The translations under genes were made by a program, and so were the position numbers. The notes under the pieces are model-generated. The model was given only the letters and a program-made list of their open reading frames with translations, was not told the origin of the DNA and did not search any database. From Strigamia acuminata (Eukaryota; Arthropoda; Chilopoda; Geophilomorpha; Linotaeniidae): a DNA stretch of 64,000 nucleotides. The DNA lies in contig OX442317.1 in NCBI GenBank assembly GCA_949358305.1, forward strand, positions 250,001-314,000. The letters run 5' to 3'. Every line of letters begins with the position of its first letter. Position 1 is the first letter of the stretch. Below, piece after piece: positions 1-12,102 of this stretch.

Positions 1-1462
1 TCGTGGTGACCGTGCCGAGCCCGAGAGCGGTCGACGCTTGCAGACTGACGGGAACCGTGCGAGTTTGCACGGCGAAAGCGGCCGCCAACGTCTGCTGTTG
101 CCACTGGTTGTATTCTTGCTGCACCGTCTGAATTAAATTCAGCACCAGCTCCTTGGCCGCCTGCAAACCTTCCGCTTTCGAATGGCTGATGAATTAATTA
201 ATTAATTAATTAATTAAACTTATTAATAATAATATTATTATTACAGCATTGCTTACATTATGTGAACGTGGAACGGCTCGAAAGCTTCTCGGCCCGAGAT
301 CGGATCGACGAAACCGGATCCTTTTCCTCTGAGCGTCACGGTGGCCCCCGTTTCGGTCCTCACGTGTTGAAGATACGAACCCTAAATCATTCGGATATTT
401 GGACATTAGCCACCAACTTCCGTCTAACTAACTCCTTTCGAATCTTACTCCTGGACCGAGAATTTTATCGCGAACGCCGAACGATTCGGGGATGTGCTCC
501 AATCCGATAAATACTTTGTCTTGCACAAACTGTAACTGCAAAAAAAAAAAAAAAAACAATAAAAGTTGTACAATAAAAGTCACGCACAAATCCCGCTCGC
601 GTTCGACACGAACCCCCGCATGTACCATCGACGTGTTGATCGACATGAGCGGCGGCGGCGAGATCGTCACGGCCGTATTCGTGCAGGTGGTCGTCGCAAT
701 TTTCGCTCCCGACGAGGGAACCGTTTTTACGTGCTGCTGAATAATTTCTCGTATCCGCTGAACCGCAACTGTTCGTACCAAAATATCACCACTTCAAAAA
801 ACGTAAAAGACAAAAAAAGAATAATAATAATCAAAACTCACGGTCGACCGCTTCCCTGTTGGAGGCCTGCACGTGCAGATAGAGAGGCCGTTCGCTAAAA
901 TTCAAATTCAATCATCACAATTATTGATTCATTCATTCATTCATTCATTCATTTCTAGTTAAGTTACCCCATGTTATTCTTAGCACGGTCTTCGAACGAC
1001 ATGTATCGGCCGCGAGTGGAAACTGCCGCTCCACTAAATTTATTAACCTAGTTCAAAGTGAAGCATTGTCCCAATTTATTCTTTCAAAAATGACAACAAG
1101 TTTAGTCACCTCGTCTTGCGTGTGGCCCCTGGTCAACATATTCCTCGCACTGATTGGAGCATCGTTGATTTCCACTTCTGCCGTGAAAAGATCGCCCGAT
1201 GCTTTCGTCGTGCCGACGACCTGCTTGCGAAAAACATTTGGGAAAAAAAAAAAAAAGAAAAGAAGAAATAAATCACTAAGCTTTAATCAATTTTTCAGGA
1301 CGAACAATATTAAATTCAATTTACTCTCACTTTAGGCCTACTGGCCGCAGCGGGTAGTTTGAGTTTCCCCTTAGCAATTAGGATGGCGTTTATTTTTGCG
1401 GCCGCTTCAATCGCTGCCAGGAACTCGGAACTGCTTTTGTTGTTTGCGGAATTCATTTTCAT
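1..1462 (-). CDS. KHDC4: KHDC4 (BLOM7)-like KH-domain splicing factor, 3' end beyond window
   Basis: KHDC4 is a nuclear KH-type RNA-binding protein of the spliceosome/PRP19 environment that influences splice-site choice (family knowledge). Reading right to left, eight exons are supported: 1331-1462, 1110-1220, 968-1047, 842-894, 584-768, 449-535, 257-381 and 1-185, all with GT-AG borders and compatible phases. The N-terminus carries [15 protein letters not shown]. Next come an exon ending LTRGHTQDE, an [19 protein letters not shown] segment, ERPLYLHVQ, and the family's core [40 protein letters not shown] and [21 protein letters not shown]. This order matches vertebrate KHDC4. The start ATG at 1462 is followed two codons later by a second ATG. 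The proline/glutamine-rich C-terminus lies outside the window. The gene is divergent to the FAM174-like gene, with about 0.5 kb between starts. Confidence 0.9.
193..218. repeat. (ATTA)n microsatellite in KHDC4 intron
   Basis: A perfect tetranucleotide run lies inside the 71-bp intron between the last two visible KHDC4 exons, close to the acceptor used on the minus strand. It is ordinary simple-sequence DNA. Confidence 0.9.
926..953. repeat. (ATTC)n microsatellite in KHDC4 intron
   Basis: Six or more perfect units of a tetranucleotide fill most of the intron between the exons at 842-894 and 968-1047. Confidence 0.9.
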
Positions 1463-1970
1463 CGCTCGATTAGCGATCGATTTCCACTGAAATACCGATC
1501 AAAGATGCGAGTGCCCACAATTTTAGACAATTTAATTGCAATTTAGTCCGTTGGGAAGGGGAAAAAAACGGTCTAATTCTTACCTAAACCATTCTTTTAT
1601 CTACAACGTGAGATCGACTGCGCGACATTTACAACATACGGATTATAAGGCATCCTCTCATTCCGCTCTCCAGATGGCACGGCCATCGTGCAGTTCCCAT
1701 TGGTCCTTTAAATATGAAAAAATAAATTTAAATATAAAAATTGTGATTTTATGGCATTTTTTCACTAATGAAATTAATTTTACCGATGAGATTTACTTTT
1801 GTAAAGAAGACAGGAATTAGTTTTCTCTCAAATAGATAAATAAATGTATTTCCGCAATGGCGTCGCAACGAGCACCGTGCTGTATTGTGGGTTGTTGATT
1901 AGACATGGAGGAGAAGCGGCGTAGTTAGGCGACACTCGTTTTATTTATATACTTTATTGAATGTGATAAC
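1463..1970. promoter_or_regulatory. Divergent intergenic region KHDC4 / FAM174-like
   Basis: About 0.5 kb between two divergent start codons. No coding exon was recognised. It should hold both 5' leaders and core promoters, but I see no motif that fixes either transcription start. The role is inferred from gene orientation only. Confidence 0.4.
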
Positions 1971-2505
1971 ATGACGAATCCAACTTCATCCAGCAATTTT
2001 TTACAGATCATCGTAGTTTTTGTGTGGTTGACAAGATGTGTCACTGAAGTACCGCTATTTACTACTAGTCTTCGCGACAATAATGGAACTTGGACAACAA
2101 CCGATTCGTCCATCTCGACACAACTCGAGAATTCCACTCAAACGCAGTCAAACAATTCCAGCAATAGCTCGTCCACGACCACGTTGCCAAAAGTCAAAGG
2201 TTTTCCAGAGCTATTCAAAAATAATAGTGCAATACTAAGAGGCGTGTACGTCGCGTGTGGATTCGTCGTCGTTGTGATATTGTACAATTTAATCATGACA
2301 AGGTTCGTTCGCGTCAACACATTTCCCAACTCGTCTAATCACATTTCAAAACTCGTTTAGATTGCGCCGCAAGAAAAACAAACTGCAATTATACGGACTA
2401 CTGAAGTCACATTCCGATGTGGAAATGACTCCGCTAGGCCAAGGCGGCGACGACGAAGAAACCACAATGTTCGACGCGTCCATGTTTAAGTCTGCTCGAA
2501 GCTAG
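1971..2505 (+). CDS. FAM174-family single-pass membrane protein
   Basis: Two exons, 1971-2302 and 2361-2505, give 158 residues. An N-terminal signal peptide (about residues 8-24, rich in I, V, L and F) precedes a Ser/Thr/Asn-rich lumenal region with many N-X-S/T sites. Then come KGFPELFKNNSAILRGVYV, one hydrophobic span (GVYVACGFVVVVILYNLI) and a basic juxtamembrane patch (RLRRKKNK). The cytosolic tail has the family signature VEMTPLGQ...DDEETTMFDA. Type I topology, the R/K stop-transfer patch and the acidic MTPL...FDA tail match FAM174A/B, which act around the Golgi in vertebrates (family knowledge). The function in this organism is not shown. A polyadenylation-like AATAAATAA lies near 2570. 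Confidence 0.85.
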
Positions 2506-2710
2506 CACCGACAGATCGACCACACGGACCTCAGGAATCTCCAATTCACATCGTCACTATTTAAATAACTAAATAAATAAGCAAAAACAACTAAAGCACA
2601 AATATTTTTTGTATTAAACCAATTCTTTTTCGGTGACATTTTCTTTTTCAAGTTAGAGCAACATTATATAAAAAACAAAAAGAAGAGACAGGCGACAATC
2701 TTATTCTTAA

Positions 2711-4965
2711 TTATTCTTCTTGCGGATTTTGAGGCGCCGTCTGTTTCGGCCCGTCGTTATCTCCGGATTTCTTCTTCGAACCCGACACGATGTCATCTAT
2801 TCGCAACAGCAAAATCGCAGTCTACAAAAAAAAAAAAAAAAATTAATGAATTTTAAACAAAAACAAACAAACAAATTGTATACCTCGATGGCGGTCTTGT
2901 AAATCTGCAATTTGACGGCCAACGGCTCAAAAATACCGAGCACTTTCATGTCGACGATTTCTCCCGTTTCGCCGTCGACACCCCAAGTCCAATTGCCAGC
3001 TACCGCGTGTTTTGCCTGCAATCGACAATTTAAAAATTAAAATTAAAATGCAAATCTAAAATGGTCTTACTCTAAGCGCAGTCAACGTCCTGATTGTGTT
3101 CCAGCCACAATTCTGAATCAGCGTTCTCGGAATCACTTCGAGCGCTTGCGCCACGGCACGATAGGGCCATTGATGAATTCCCGTGATGCTCTTCGACTTT
3201 TCTTGCAATATCTGCAAGGTGGACGAGTAAGTGCCGGAAACACAATTGCGACCATTTCAACTACGTACCCTCGCGACGGCCATCTCCACGGCACCGCCAC
3301 CGGGAACCAATCTCGGTTCGATCGTCACGTTGCGCGCAACCTGCAACGCGTCTTGCAAATTCCGTTCCACTTCGTTCAAGATGTCTTTGCTGGCACCTCG
3401 CAACAAGATCGTGCACGCCTTGGGTTCCTTGCACTCGGTCACGAAGCAGAAGTACTCGTCTCCGAATTTCTGAATTTCAAACAGACCGGCTCCGGTTCCG
3501 ATGTCCTCTTCGCGCAGCTCGTCCGTACGATTCACGATCGTACCACCGCAAGCACTATTCAAAAACATTGAAATACAAAATGACACCAAATCACACCGAA
3601 TTACCGAGCGATGCGGTTGTTGTCGGTTTTACGAACACGTCGAATGGCGGTGATGTTTGCCTTGACCAAGAAATGTTGCGCGAGATCTACAAATCAAATA
3701 GTAAAATCAAATATTTTTTTTGCGAACAAAAAGTGAATATTTAGCAAACCCGAAATTCCTTTCTCCGTGAAAACGAGGTCGGGTTTGACGCGAATGATAT
3801 CCTCGCACAGTTTCTGCACGAAGTCCTCCTCCAACTGCAGGATTTTCGTGAAATCCTCTTCCTTCAACATTTCGATGTTGGTCTGACTTTCGCCTTTCTT
3901 GTACTCCAACGAGCAATCGAGCAGCAAAATTCGCGGGTTCTCGATGCGTCGTCGCATTTTCGGATGAGTCACGTCTTTATTCAGCATCACGCCTTTCAGA
4001 ACCTGAGACTCCTCGATGGTTCCGCCGGGAAGCTTCTCCACCTTCACGTATCTCTTGATATCGATCTCCTTTCTGCCGTTCTCCTCCACGTACACGGTCG
4101 CCACCGAATCCAGCGCGATCTGGCACGCCAAGTCCGACCACCGACCGATGAACTTGGTGCCGATGCAGCTCTTCACGATTTGCAACATCTGTTCTCGGTT
4201 ATTTACATCAACGGGCATACTGCAACGTTACATTTGTTACAACCATTTTTGAAAAGAACCCTTTTGATTCGTTTACCTGACTTGATCTTTCAAGATGTTG
4301 ATCATATCTTCTAAAGCTTGGCGATAGGCCGAAATAATAACGGTGGGATGCATTTGCTGCTCCAGAAATTGTTCGGCAACCGACAACGTTTCCCCCGCTG
4401 ACAATTTCAATTTAAAATTAGAATACAAAAATAGAGATTTAAAAAAATCCTACAACCTAATATGATAACGGACGTCGTTCCGTCGCCGACTTCTTCGTCT
4501 TGAGTTCGGCTGATCTCGATCATGGACTTCGCTGCCGGATGTTGCACGGTGATTTCTCTTAAAATGGCATTCCCATCGTTCGTCATGACGATTCCTCCCA
4601 TCGGGTCCATCAACATCTTTTCAAATTAAACAATTTTTAACAATTATTATTTCTTTATTCTTTATTCTTTTCAATTTCAATCGCTGCGTACTTTCAACAT
4701 CGCTCTCGGGCCCAAACATGTTCGTATAACGTCAGCAATCGCCTATAAAAATGCGGAACAATACAAGTGAAAAAAATAGAAAAATGTCGGCCATGTGATT
4801 AGGCTTACCTTGGATGCACTTATATTGTCAAGCTGCACTTTTCTCCCCGATTCTCGCTTCGTGTTTTGGCCTGGTTGAAAAATCACACCGTGTACATTAA
4901 ATATCACACCCAAAATTTCCTTACTACTCACTCAAAACCAGGATGGGCGCTTGACCGCCAAACAT
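2711..4965 (-). CDS. CCT3: T-complex protein 1 subunit gamma (CCT3)
   Basis: This is the gamma subunit of the cytosolic TRiC/CCT chaperonin, which folds actin, tubulin and other substrates with ATP. The start at 4965 gives MFGGQAPILVLSQNTKRES. Following exons carry the family nucleotide-binding signatures LLDPMGGIVMTNDGNAIL-type (only 'LMDPMGGIVMTNDGN' is seen) and VGDGTTSVIIL, then VDVNNREQMLQI, the apical-domain segment RRIENPRILLLDCSLEYKKG, TEKGIS, GTGAGLFEIQK, CTILLRGASKDIL, and LVPGGGAVEMAVAR, which holds the catalytic region. The C-terminus AILLLRIDDIVSG followed by a lysine patch and a PQNPQEE tail is diagnostic of gamma rather than other CCT subunits. There are about ten exons with short introns, and the terminal stop is at 2711. 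It is divergent to MCTP across 1.7 kb. Confidence 0.95.
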
Positions 4966-6642
4966 TTTCGTCGATGATGAAGTATCTTAACAAAAAGCAG
5001 CACGCTTTCTTCGGGACAGGAAACGCCGCAGTGGGTTAAGCGAAAAGGCGATGCGCGGAAACTTAATGTTTCACCGCTTCTTTGCGCCGCGACTACTTTC
5101 CAAGAAATCGAAAATATTTTATTTATTTCGCTCGAATGTATAAATAAAAATGTAATATCGGATGAGTTATTACCCTAGGTGCGCAAATTGATTCGCGTCG
5201 CCTTTTCCCGATCGACAACCCGCAAAGAACAAATCCTTTGCCGTCCCCGCCCCGACTCCCAAAGCCAGCCCACGATGCACGCGTGTGTTCGCATCCAATC
5301 AACACTTTGATCGGTTGAACTAATAAAGATAATGGAGATTGTCATTGATCGAAAACCGATATGAAATAAACAAAACACTTATTGTGTAAAAACCCTAATT
5401 TAGATGAAAGACTCGTTCTCGGCGCAGAACGGGAGGAGGGTGACGCGAACGAAACGAATTTCCATGCTGGCAAGCCCCACGACGAAATTAATATCAAACG
5501 ACAAGTAAATTTAGATTGAATTAATAATGATCTCATTCTCTAATTACGTTGATCCAGCGGAACCAGTATCGCCACGTTCCGCTTGACCACAAATGTACAT
5601 AAACATCCTAGTTCCTTATCTCCATGGCTTGAATTAAAAAAAAAGTATGGAGAAGGGTAAGCCCATTTCTTTCTTGTTCTTGCACTTATTTGCTGGCTAC
5701 TTTAATTTGGCAAAGTGGAGAAAATCCAAGAGCGCTTTGGTGGGAGCCGAAAATAAGCACACGGCGCAAGGCACACCGTCCGAGTAAATTAAACTTTACG
5801 CTATTTTTACGACCGTTATCGCAAGATTGAATGCCCAGAGATGGTTTTTATTCCGCAATGCAACACGTTTTGCACCTGTGTCTGTATGCGAGTGCGAGTG
5901 CGAGTGAGCCTTAATTGGGAATTGTGGAATTAGTGAATAGGTGTGGTGAGTGACGAAAGTGCGAGAAAACAGCGCTCGCACCGCAACGCACCTCGCCTCA
6001 CCGCACCGCTCCGCTCCGCACCGCACCTGCACTTGGCTCCGCTCCGCCTGATGCTGCTAAGTTATGGGCGCGACGAGAAAAATTAAAGATCGGACGAAAC
6101 GTAAACAACACAAACACAAACCAGTGCCGTGTTACGTTGCTTGGTGTCGTTGCTTGACGCCCGCCGGTACGTGTCAACTCATCTCGTAGCATTTAACACA
6201 TTCCTCCATCCGATATTTAAACGGCTCCGCTCAACCTCTGCTGCATCTGTTTATTTTCGTCTTTATTTCACCTTTAGCTTGACCTCGACTTTTTTTTATT
6301 ATTCTCGCTCTTCTTTTTTATTTTATTTTCGCTCGAGTTTTGCGATAAATATATATATATATATTCAAATTTGCCAATAAATCATCGATTTCTCTTTCAA
6401 ATTCTTTCGTATCGAAATTCCAAAAGAGAAATCGCCCGCAATGATTATTATTAACGCTTAACTCTAATCGGATGTTTACTGCCAGGTGGCAGCCTTACGT
6501 TATGAACAAAAGATCTCAAACTTATTTACTCGATTTAAATTCCCATTTTTCCTGCATTCTGCATCATGGTGAAACACGTACGTTACCATTGTAAGTAGCA
6601 GCACGTTTATACCGACCTTGACATTATTTTTTCCGCTCGAAA
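4966..6642. promoter_or_regulatory. Intergenic region CCT3 / MCTP (1.7 kb, no gene seen)
   Basis: No exon of a recognisable gene was found on either strand. The left part should contain the CCT3 promoter and the right part the MCTP promoter and leader. A GC-rich stretch of iterated CCGCACC/CCGCTCCG words lies at about 5970-6050, within otherwise AT-rich sequence, and a TATA-type dinucleotide run at about 6349-6362. Assignment as regulatory DNA is inferred from position. Confidence 0.4.
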
Positions 6643-9600
6643 ATGTTATCGAGTAAGTGTTTGCTCAAAAGTTACGTAATTGGGCCACGAGTCTCGCTGT
6701 GCCTGGGATTAATTCGATCCTGAATTTGGTTTGAAAAAAAAAGAAATAGGAAAAAAATCACAGAAAAATTAATTTAATTTTAGGGTCAGTGGATAAAGAC
6801 ATTGGAAATGGTCATCGCCACCTCGCGAAAAAACTATCGAAAAGTACATCGGATCTGGCGTCGCAAACAGTCGCCGTGCACGACGACGAAATGTTCGGTG
6901 ACGGCGGCGGCGGCGGCGGCGGCGGCGGCGACTCGACCGCCTCCAACACGCCGACGCACCGCGGTGCTCGGCGGCGAGGTTTTCAGCTGAGCGGCGTGTG
7001 GGCGTCGCTCAAGAAATTCGCTCCGCAACGTCTGACCCGCACTCGAAGCAAAGATCAAAAGAAAGCGGTGGCGGAGAAGCGACGACTGGCCGACTCGTGT
7101 CGAGCGCTCAGCACTAGTCACCCGGATGTGTCCCGAGCAAACTCCACCGATTACGCCGGAGACTCGAGCGAACCGGAGGCGTCGCGCAGCGCAACTCCTT
7201 CCTTATCTCCCAGTCCGAAAAGAACCAGCCGCGGTCACATGGCTAACGACGACACGTCCAAGAAAAACAAATCGGACGACGGTCCCAAAGTCAAATCCGA
7301 CTTGTGCTCCGCTCTAACGAAAACGGACAGTTTGGTAAGTTACCGTGGCAACCCAGATCAATTAACCACTTGCAGAATTCAAACGGCTGGACTGCTGCCT
7401 CGCCCTTTCAAAGCGTTCGAGTTTGAAATGATTGCGCATGAGTTGTTAAGGTCAAACCAAAGACGCGCATGCAGTGTGGAGAAAACAAGTGGCATTAACT
7501 ATTGAATTCCTTCCCTTCCCTTGTCCAGTGGTCGTGCATATTTCCTTCAATAAACTAAACTAAACAGCCAGCCAGCGAGAAGATCGAGTATAATTACGTT
7601 GATGGGCTGATTAAAAATTTAACGTCCCACTCCACTTTATGTTAATTTTCAAATGCAACTCCGATCAATTTGTTACAATTTGAAATTTTTATGAGCCCAG
7701 GCTTTTTCGTTTATCTCCTTCCATCTATCTTCCTCTTCGCTTCGTCCCGCTCCCGCCTGAACGCCTGGACGCCTGATCGATATCAATTGAACCGATTGCA
7801 CTCCTTGTTTCGATTTTAGGAAATGTCCATCCTCCGAAACCGGCACGTGGCTCTACGACAACACGCCTTTTTCGAAGTGTCCATCCATTTGCGCGAGGGA
7901 CGGCAACTCGTGGCGCGAGATTCGTGCGGTAAGAGTGACATTGGCACTTAAATCAAATCAACGGTTAAATCGTCTTGTTAATTCTTGCAAGGAACGAGCG
8001 ATCCGTACGTCAAATTCAAAGTGGGCGGTCGATTGCTGTACAAGAGCAAAACCATCAATAAAACCCTCAACCCCGAGTGGGACGAGCGTTTCACGCTGCC
8101 CATCGAAGACGTAATTTAAAATGTTTTTTTTTTTATAATTTTTAATTCTAAATTTTTAATAATTTTCAGGTCTTTGAGCCCATTCACGTAAAAGTCTTCG
8201 ACTACGATTGGGGGCTTCAGGACGACTTCATGGGATCGGCCTACCTGGATCTAACCTCCGTGGAGCCTCACAGGCCCAGCGATGTAATGCTCACCCTCTC
8301 GGATCCCGGCAAAAACGACAACATGGGACAAATCCATTTACTCATTCATTTGATACCCCGCACTCAAGAGGAAAAAGAGCAAGTGAGTCAGTCCAACTTG
8401 CGCAATCGCTTCCGTTCTCATATTTAAAACAAACAAAAAATAATTGCACGAGAATAAAAACAAAACAAAAACAAACACAAATTGTTTCGTCCAAAATGGA
8501 GGAGAAAATGAAAGGAAGCTAGATCGCACGTGTGTGAATCATCATCGTCTAGCGGACACTTTAATAGCCAACAGGTGCGCATCAAACAGAAACACCTGCC
8601 TCGCCTCGCCTCACCTCGCCTCGCTCTGAATTTCAAGTGCAAACAACAGAGAGAAAGAAAGAAAGAAAGAAAGAGGCAGAGGAGAATTTATTCCAGATAA
8701 GATAACGAACGAATTCCAGAAAAATGGCCGCGCGCAAATACTTATCCGTCAAAATGGCAGTCAAGGACGAATCTGTTCAAATGAGTGAAAATGAGAACGA
8801 GAACAGCGAAAGTGAAAAAATGAGTCACGTGAGACAACAGATGGGACAGTGGATCGAAGGGAGGGTGCACCACGCGATCGAGGTCAGACAGATCTCTATT
8901 TCTCTGATAGAAAGAAAGATAAATAAACATAAATAAATACAGATAGATAGATAGATAAAATAAAATAAAATAAACGAAAACAGAAACACGTGTCCTTGAG
9001 AATAAGTGATTGGTGGGAGGAAACGGATTTGAACAGAATTTTTTCTTTTTCTTTTCTTTTCTTTTCCAGTATTTCCACCGAAACGTCCGTTTGGCGGACG
9101 CCAGCCGCAAACTGAAAAGTCAAATATGGAGCAGCGTCGTCACCATCGTACTGGTGGAATCCAAAGACTTGATCACTCTAGCCGAGAACTGCAATGCCAA
9201 TCCGTACGCCAAATTCAGACTTGCAAATGAGAAATACAAAAGCAAGGTAGAAAAGCAAACTTGAATGAAAATAAAAATAAAATAACGATTAGAAATGATT
9301 CGAGAATGTGAATTTGCAGACCGTCCTGAAAACTGTCAATCCGCAATGGCTAGAGCAATTTGATCTTCACATGTTCGACGACCAAAGCAACATCCTAGAA
9401 ATAGTCATCTGCGACGCGCGAAGCAAAGACGAAGTGATGGGCAAGTGCGTAACCTAACCTAACCTAACCCCTACCTAAACCCCTAATAACTTTGAACTGT
9501 GCAGGTGCAACATCGATCTGTCCACGCTGGAAAAAGAGAAAACGCACAGAATATGGAAAGACTTGGACGATCAGTGCGGATCCATCTTCCTGCTGCTCAC

Positions 9601-11566
9601 CGTGAGTGGCACGACCAGCGCCGAGACCATCTCCGACCTCACCTCGTTCGAGCCCAACCCCAGGGAAAGAGAGATACTCGTTTCCAAATACGTAGGGCAA
9701 AGCACTAAACATTTTTTTCAGTCACATTCATTCTTTCATTTTTTCAAAAGAGCGTGTGGCGCACATTTAACAACGTAAGAGATGTCGGACATGTGACGAT
9801 CAAAGGTACACGTTATTTTATTAATTACATACACTAATGGGGGAGACTAATCATTTGAAACGCGTTTCGTTCGATTAGTTTTCAAAGCTCAAGGTCTGGC
9901 GTCGGCAGATATTGGCGGGAAAAGCGATCCATTTTGTGTTTTAGAGTTAGTCAACGCCAGGTTACAAACGCAAACGGAATACAAAACACTCAGCCCGGAG
10001 TGGCAGAAGATATTCACTTTGTACGAAAGTATTGATTAATTGATGACAATTAATTATATTTAATTATATTTAATTTCGTCGCAGTAACGTCAAGGATATT
10101 CACTCTGTGCTCGAAGTTACCGTCTACGACGAAGACCGCGACCACAAAGTGGAGTTCCTTGGCAAAGTGGCTATCCCTCTGCTTAAAGTGATTTGATTTG
10201 ATTCTTGCACATTACCTTTACCTTTATCTTTACCTTTCCGTTTGTTTGCTAGATCCGCAACGGAGAGCGCAGATGGTACGTCCTCAAAGATAAAAAACTC
10301 AGGTCCCGAGTCAAAGGCCAAATTCTTTTGGAAATGGAAGTTCATTATAACTCCGTTAGTGCACATCGTTCCTAATCCTATTGATTAACCAGAATTAATT
10401 AATTAATTAATTAATCATTCATTCATTCATAATTCAATTCATTAATAATAGTTACGTGCCAGTATTAGAACGTTCAACCCGAAAGAAGAAAAATATATGC
10501 AACCCGATCAGAAATTTAAAAGACAAGTACTTGTAGAGTGACGACACATTTTGGGACGAGTTTTGTTTTACTTTTTTTCTTTCTTTCTTTCTTTCAGGTG
10601 TTCATTCAGAACGTCATGAGGATAAAATATTTCATCATGTTGTCCGTGGACGTGGCCAAATACGTACAAAGCTGTTTCGAGTGGGAAAGTCGACTGCGCA
10701 GTATAATGGCTCTCATTGTACGAGTAGCGTGAATAAAGAAATTGCCTACTAATGCATTATTTATTTGCAGATTTTTATTTTAGCCGTGTACAATTTTGAG
10801 TTGTACATGACACCAATCTGTTTGCTTTTGCTCTTTTTGCGAAATTTTATCATTTTATCGATCGCGGGCAGCCGTGCGTACGGCGATTCCGAAGAGGACG
10901 ACGCGAGCGACGACGACGACATGGACGACGAAGATAAGGATGGCAAGGAAGAAAAGAAAAGCTTAAAAGAACGATTACACGCGATTCAAGAAGTGACGCA
11001 ATCCGTACAAAACGTTTTAGGCTACATCGCGTCGATAGCGGAGAGTGTGAAAAAGTGATTGCATTGAATTCAATTAAAACTAAAACTAAAACTAAAACTA
11101 AAATGACGTCATTTCACTTGGCAGCACATTCAACTTCACCGAGCCATTCCTATCGTGGTTGGCCATCATTTGTTTGATGTTAGCAGCATATTTTCTTTAC
11201 TACGTTCCTCTTCGGTGGCTCATTTTAGCTTGGGGTAAAACTGAAAAAATTAATACGAAATAAGTATATTAGCATTATTATTATTATTTTTATTTTAAAA
11301 ATGTACTTACAGGAATTAACAAGTTTACGAGAAAGTTGCGAGCGCCTCATTCCATTCCAAACAACGAACTACTCGACTTTCTATCGCGCGTGCCCGACGA
11401 CGAACTTTTGGTGCAGTTTGCAAACTCGTTCTTTTTCGAATGCAATAAATGAATGAATCAATCCTTTTTCTTTTTTCACTCGCAGCTCGACATTCGAGAG
11501 TTTCGACCGGCGGGTAATTCGGCAGATTTGGAAAGGAATCGAGCCAAAAAGAAGAGGGTTAGCTGA
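6643..11566 (+). CDS. MCTP: MCTP: multiple C2 and transmembrane domain protein
   Basis: MCTPs are ER/vesicle membrane proteins with three C2 domains and two C-terminal membrane spans, linked to presynaptic homeostasis in flies (family knowledge). The first coding exon is only 10 nt (6643-6652, M-L-S plus one base) joined to 6784-7334. Then come exons at 7820, 7992, 8170, 9070, 9320, 9505, 9751, 9879, 10085, 10253, 10452, 10598, 10771, 11125, 11313 and 11486-11566. The total is 2,661 nt, or 886 residues in frame. The N-terminal ~190 residues are low-complexity with a glycine run. The C2 domains show [19 protein letters not shown] and [11 protein letters not shown] calcium-loop motifs. The spans are [24 protein letters not shown] and [20 protein letters not shown], separated by an acidic D/E-rich loop. 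The C-terminal [12 protein letters not shown] matches the family. The donor at 11411 (GTGCAG) is weak. Confidence 0.94.
6902..6932 (+). repeat. (GGC)n coding run, polyglycine in MCTP
   Basis: A run of GGC codons encodes about nine consecutive glycines in the disordered N-terminus of MCTP. Such runs are prone to length polymorphism. Confidence 0.9.
8383..9069 (+). other. Long MCTP intron with possible alternative first exon
   Basis: This is the largest intron of the gene (687 bp). It contains CCTCG/CCTCAC iterations at about 8590-8632, a (GAAA)n run at about 8648-8674 and a (GATA)n run near 8940. An open frame begins with ATG at 8724 and reads 53 codons to a GTCAGA donor-like site at 8884. 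In that frame it would join the next exon in phase 0. Whether it is used is unknown. Confidence 0.35.
9447..9487 (+). repeat. CCTAA (TTAGG-type) short interstitial repeat
   Basis: Three perfect CCTAA units are followed by degenerate CCTA/CCCCTAA units inside the 60-bp MCTP intron between the exons ending at 9444 and starting at 9505. The reverse complement is TTAGG, the canonical telomere unit of most arthropods. The run is far too short to be a telomere. Confidence 0.6.
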
Positions 11567-12102
11567 AAGCACCTCCTTTTCCATTTTAACAAATTGTTTT
11601 CCGATCACGACTCGTGATCTATTTTATCTATTCGTCATGTAATTTTTCTCCGATACGTCTCTCAAATTCCTACATTTCAAAGTACCGGAAGTGAAAGCAA
11701 CAACAGCAATGAAAAGCAAAATAAAACAGCGAGACACGAAGTGGCCTTAATTTCTCGCCATAATCAGTCGTTCGATCTTCCATCCAAACTCATCATTGTC
11801 GTTTCAACGCTTCTGAGTTATACATTTGTAGAGTACAGCTTGAAACCCATTATTTAATTGTACATTAGTTCCCGAGTGGCCATAAAATGAAAGGTGGTGC
11901 GATTCTCCAATCTCAAATTGTAAATTAAGACGTAAACTTGTTAAAACAATTACGCTCAGCATCTTAAAATGAACATTTTAAATTCTGATTTTTTTTTCAT
12001 CTCGTGTGTAAAATATATTTAACCATGTTTCTGTATAAATTAAATCATGTTACGTAAGTTATTCGCAATGCCAATTTGTTTTTTTTATTCATCTCTACAC
12101 AT
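11567..12102. other. Intergenic MCTP 3' / RPL36 3' (no gene seen)
   Basis: A convergent spacer of about 0.5 kb, AT-rich, presumably both 3' UTRs. No coding exon or RNA gene recognised. Confidence 0.5.

Noticed and set aside
6789-7505. A long frame reading through the MCTP exon 2 donor to a stop at 7505
   Set aside because: The first codon is GTG, and a GTAAGT donor at 7335 joined to the exon at 7820 gives the conserved MCTP protein. The extra 57 codons are intron.
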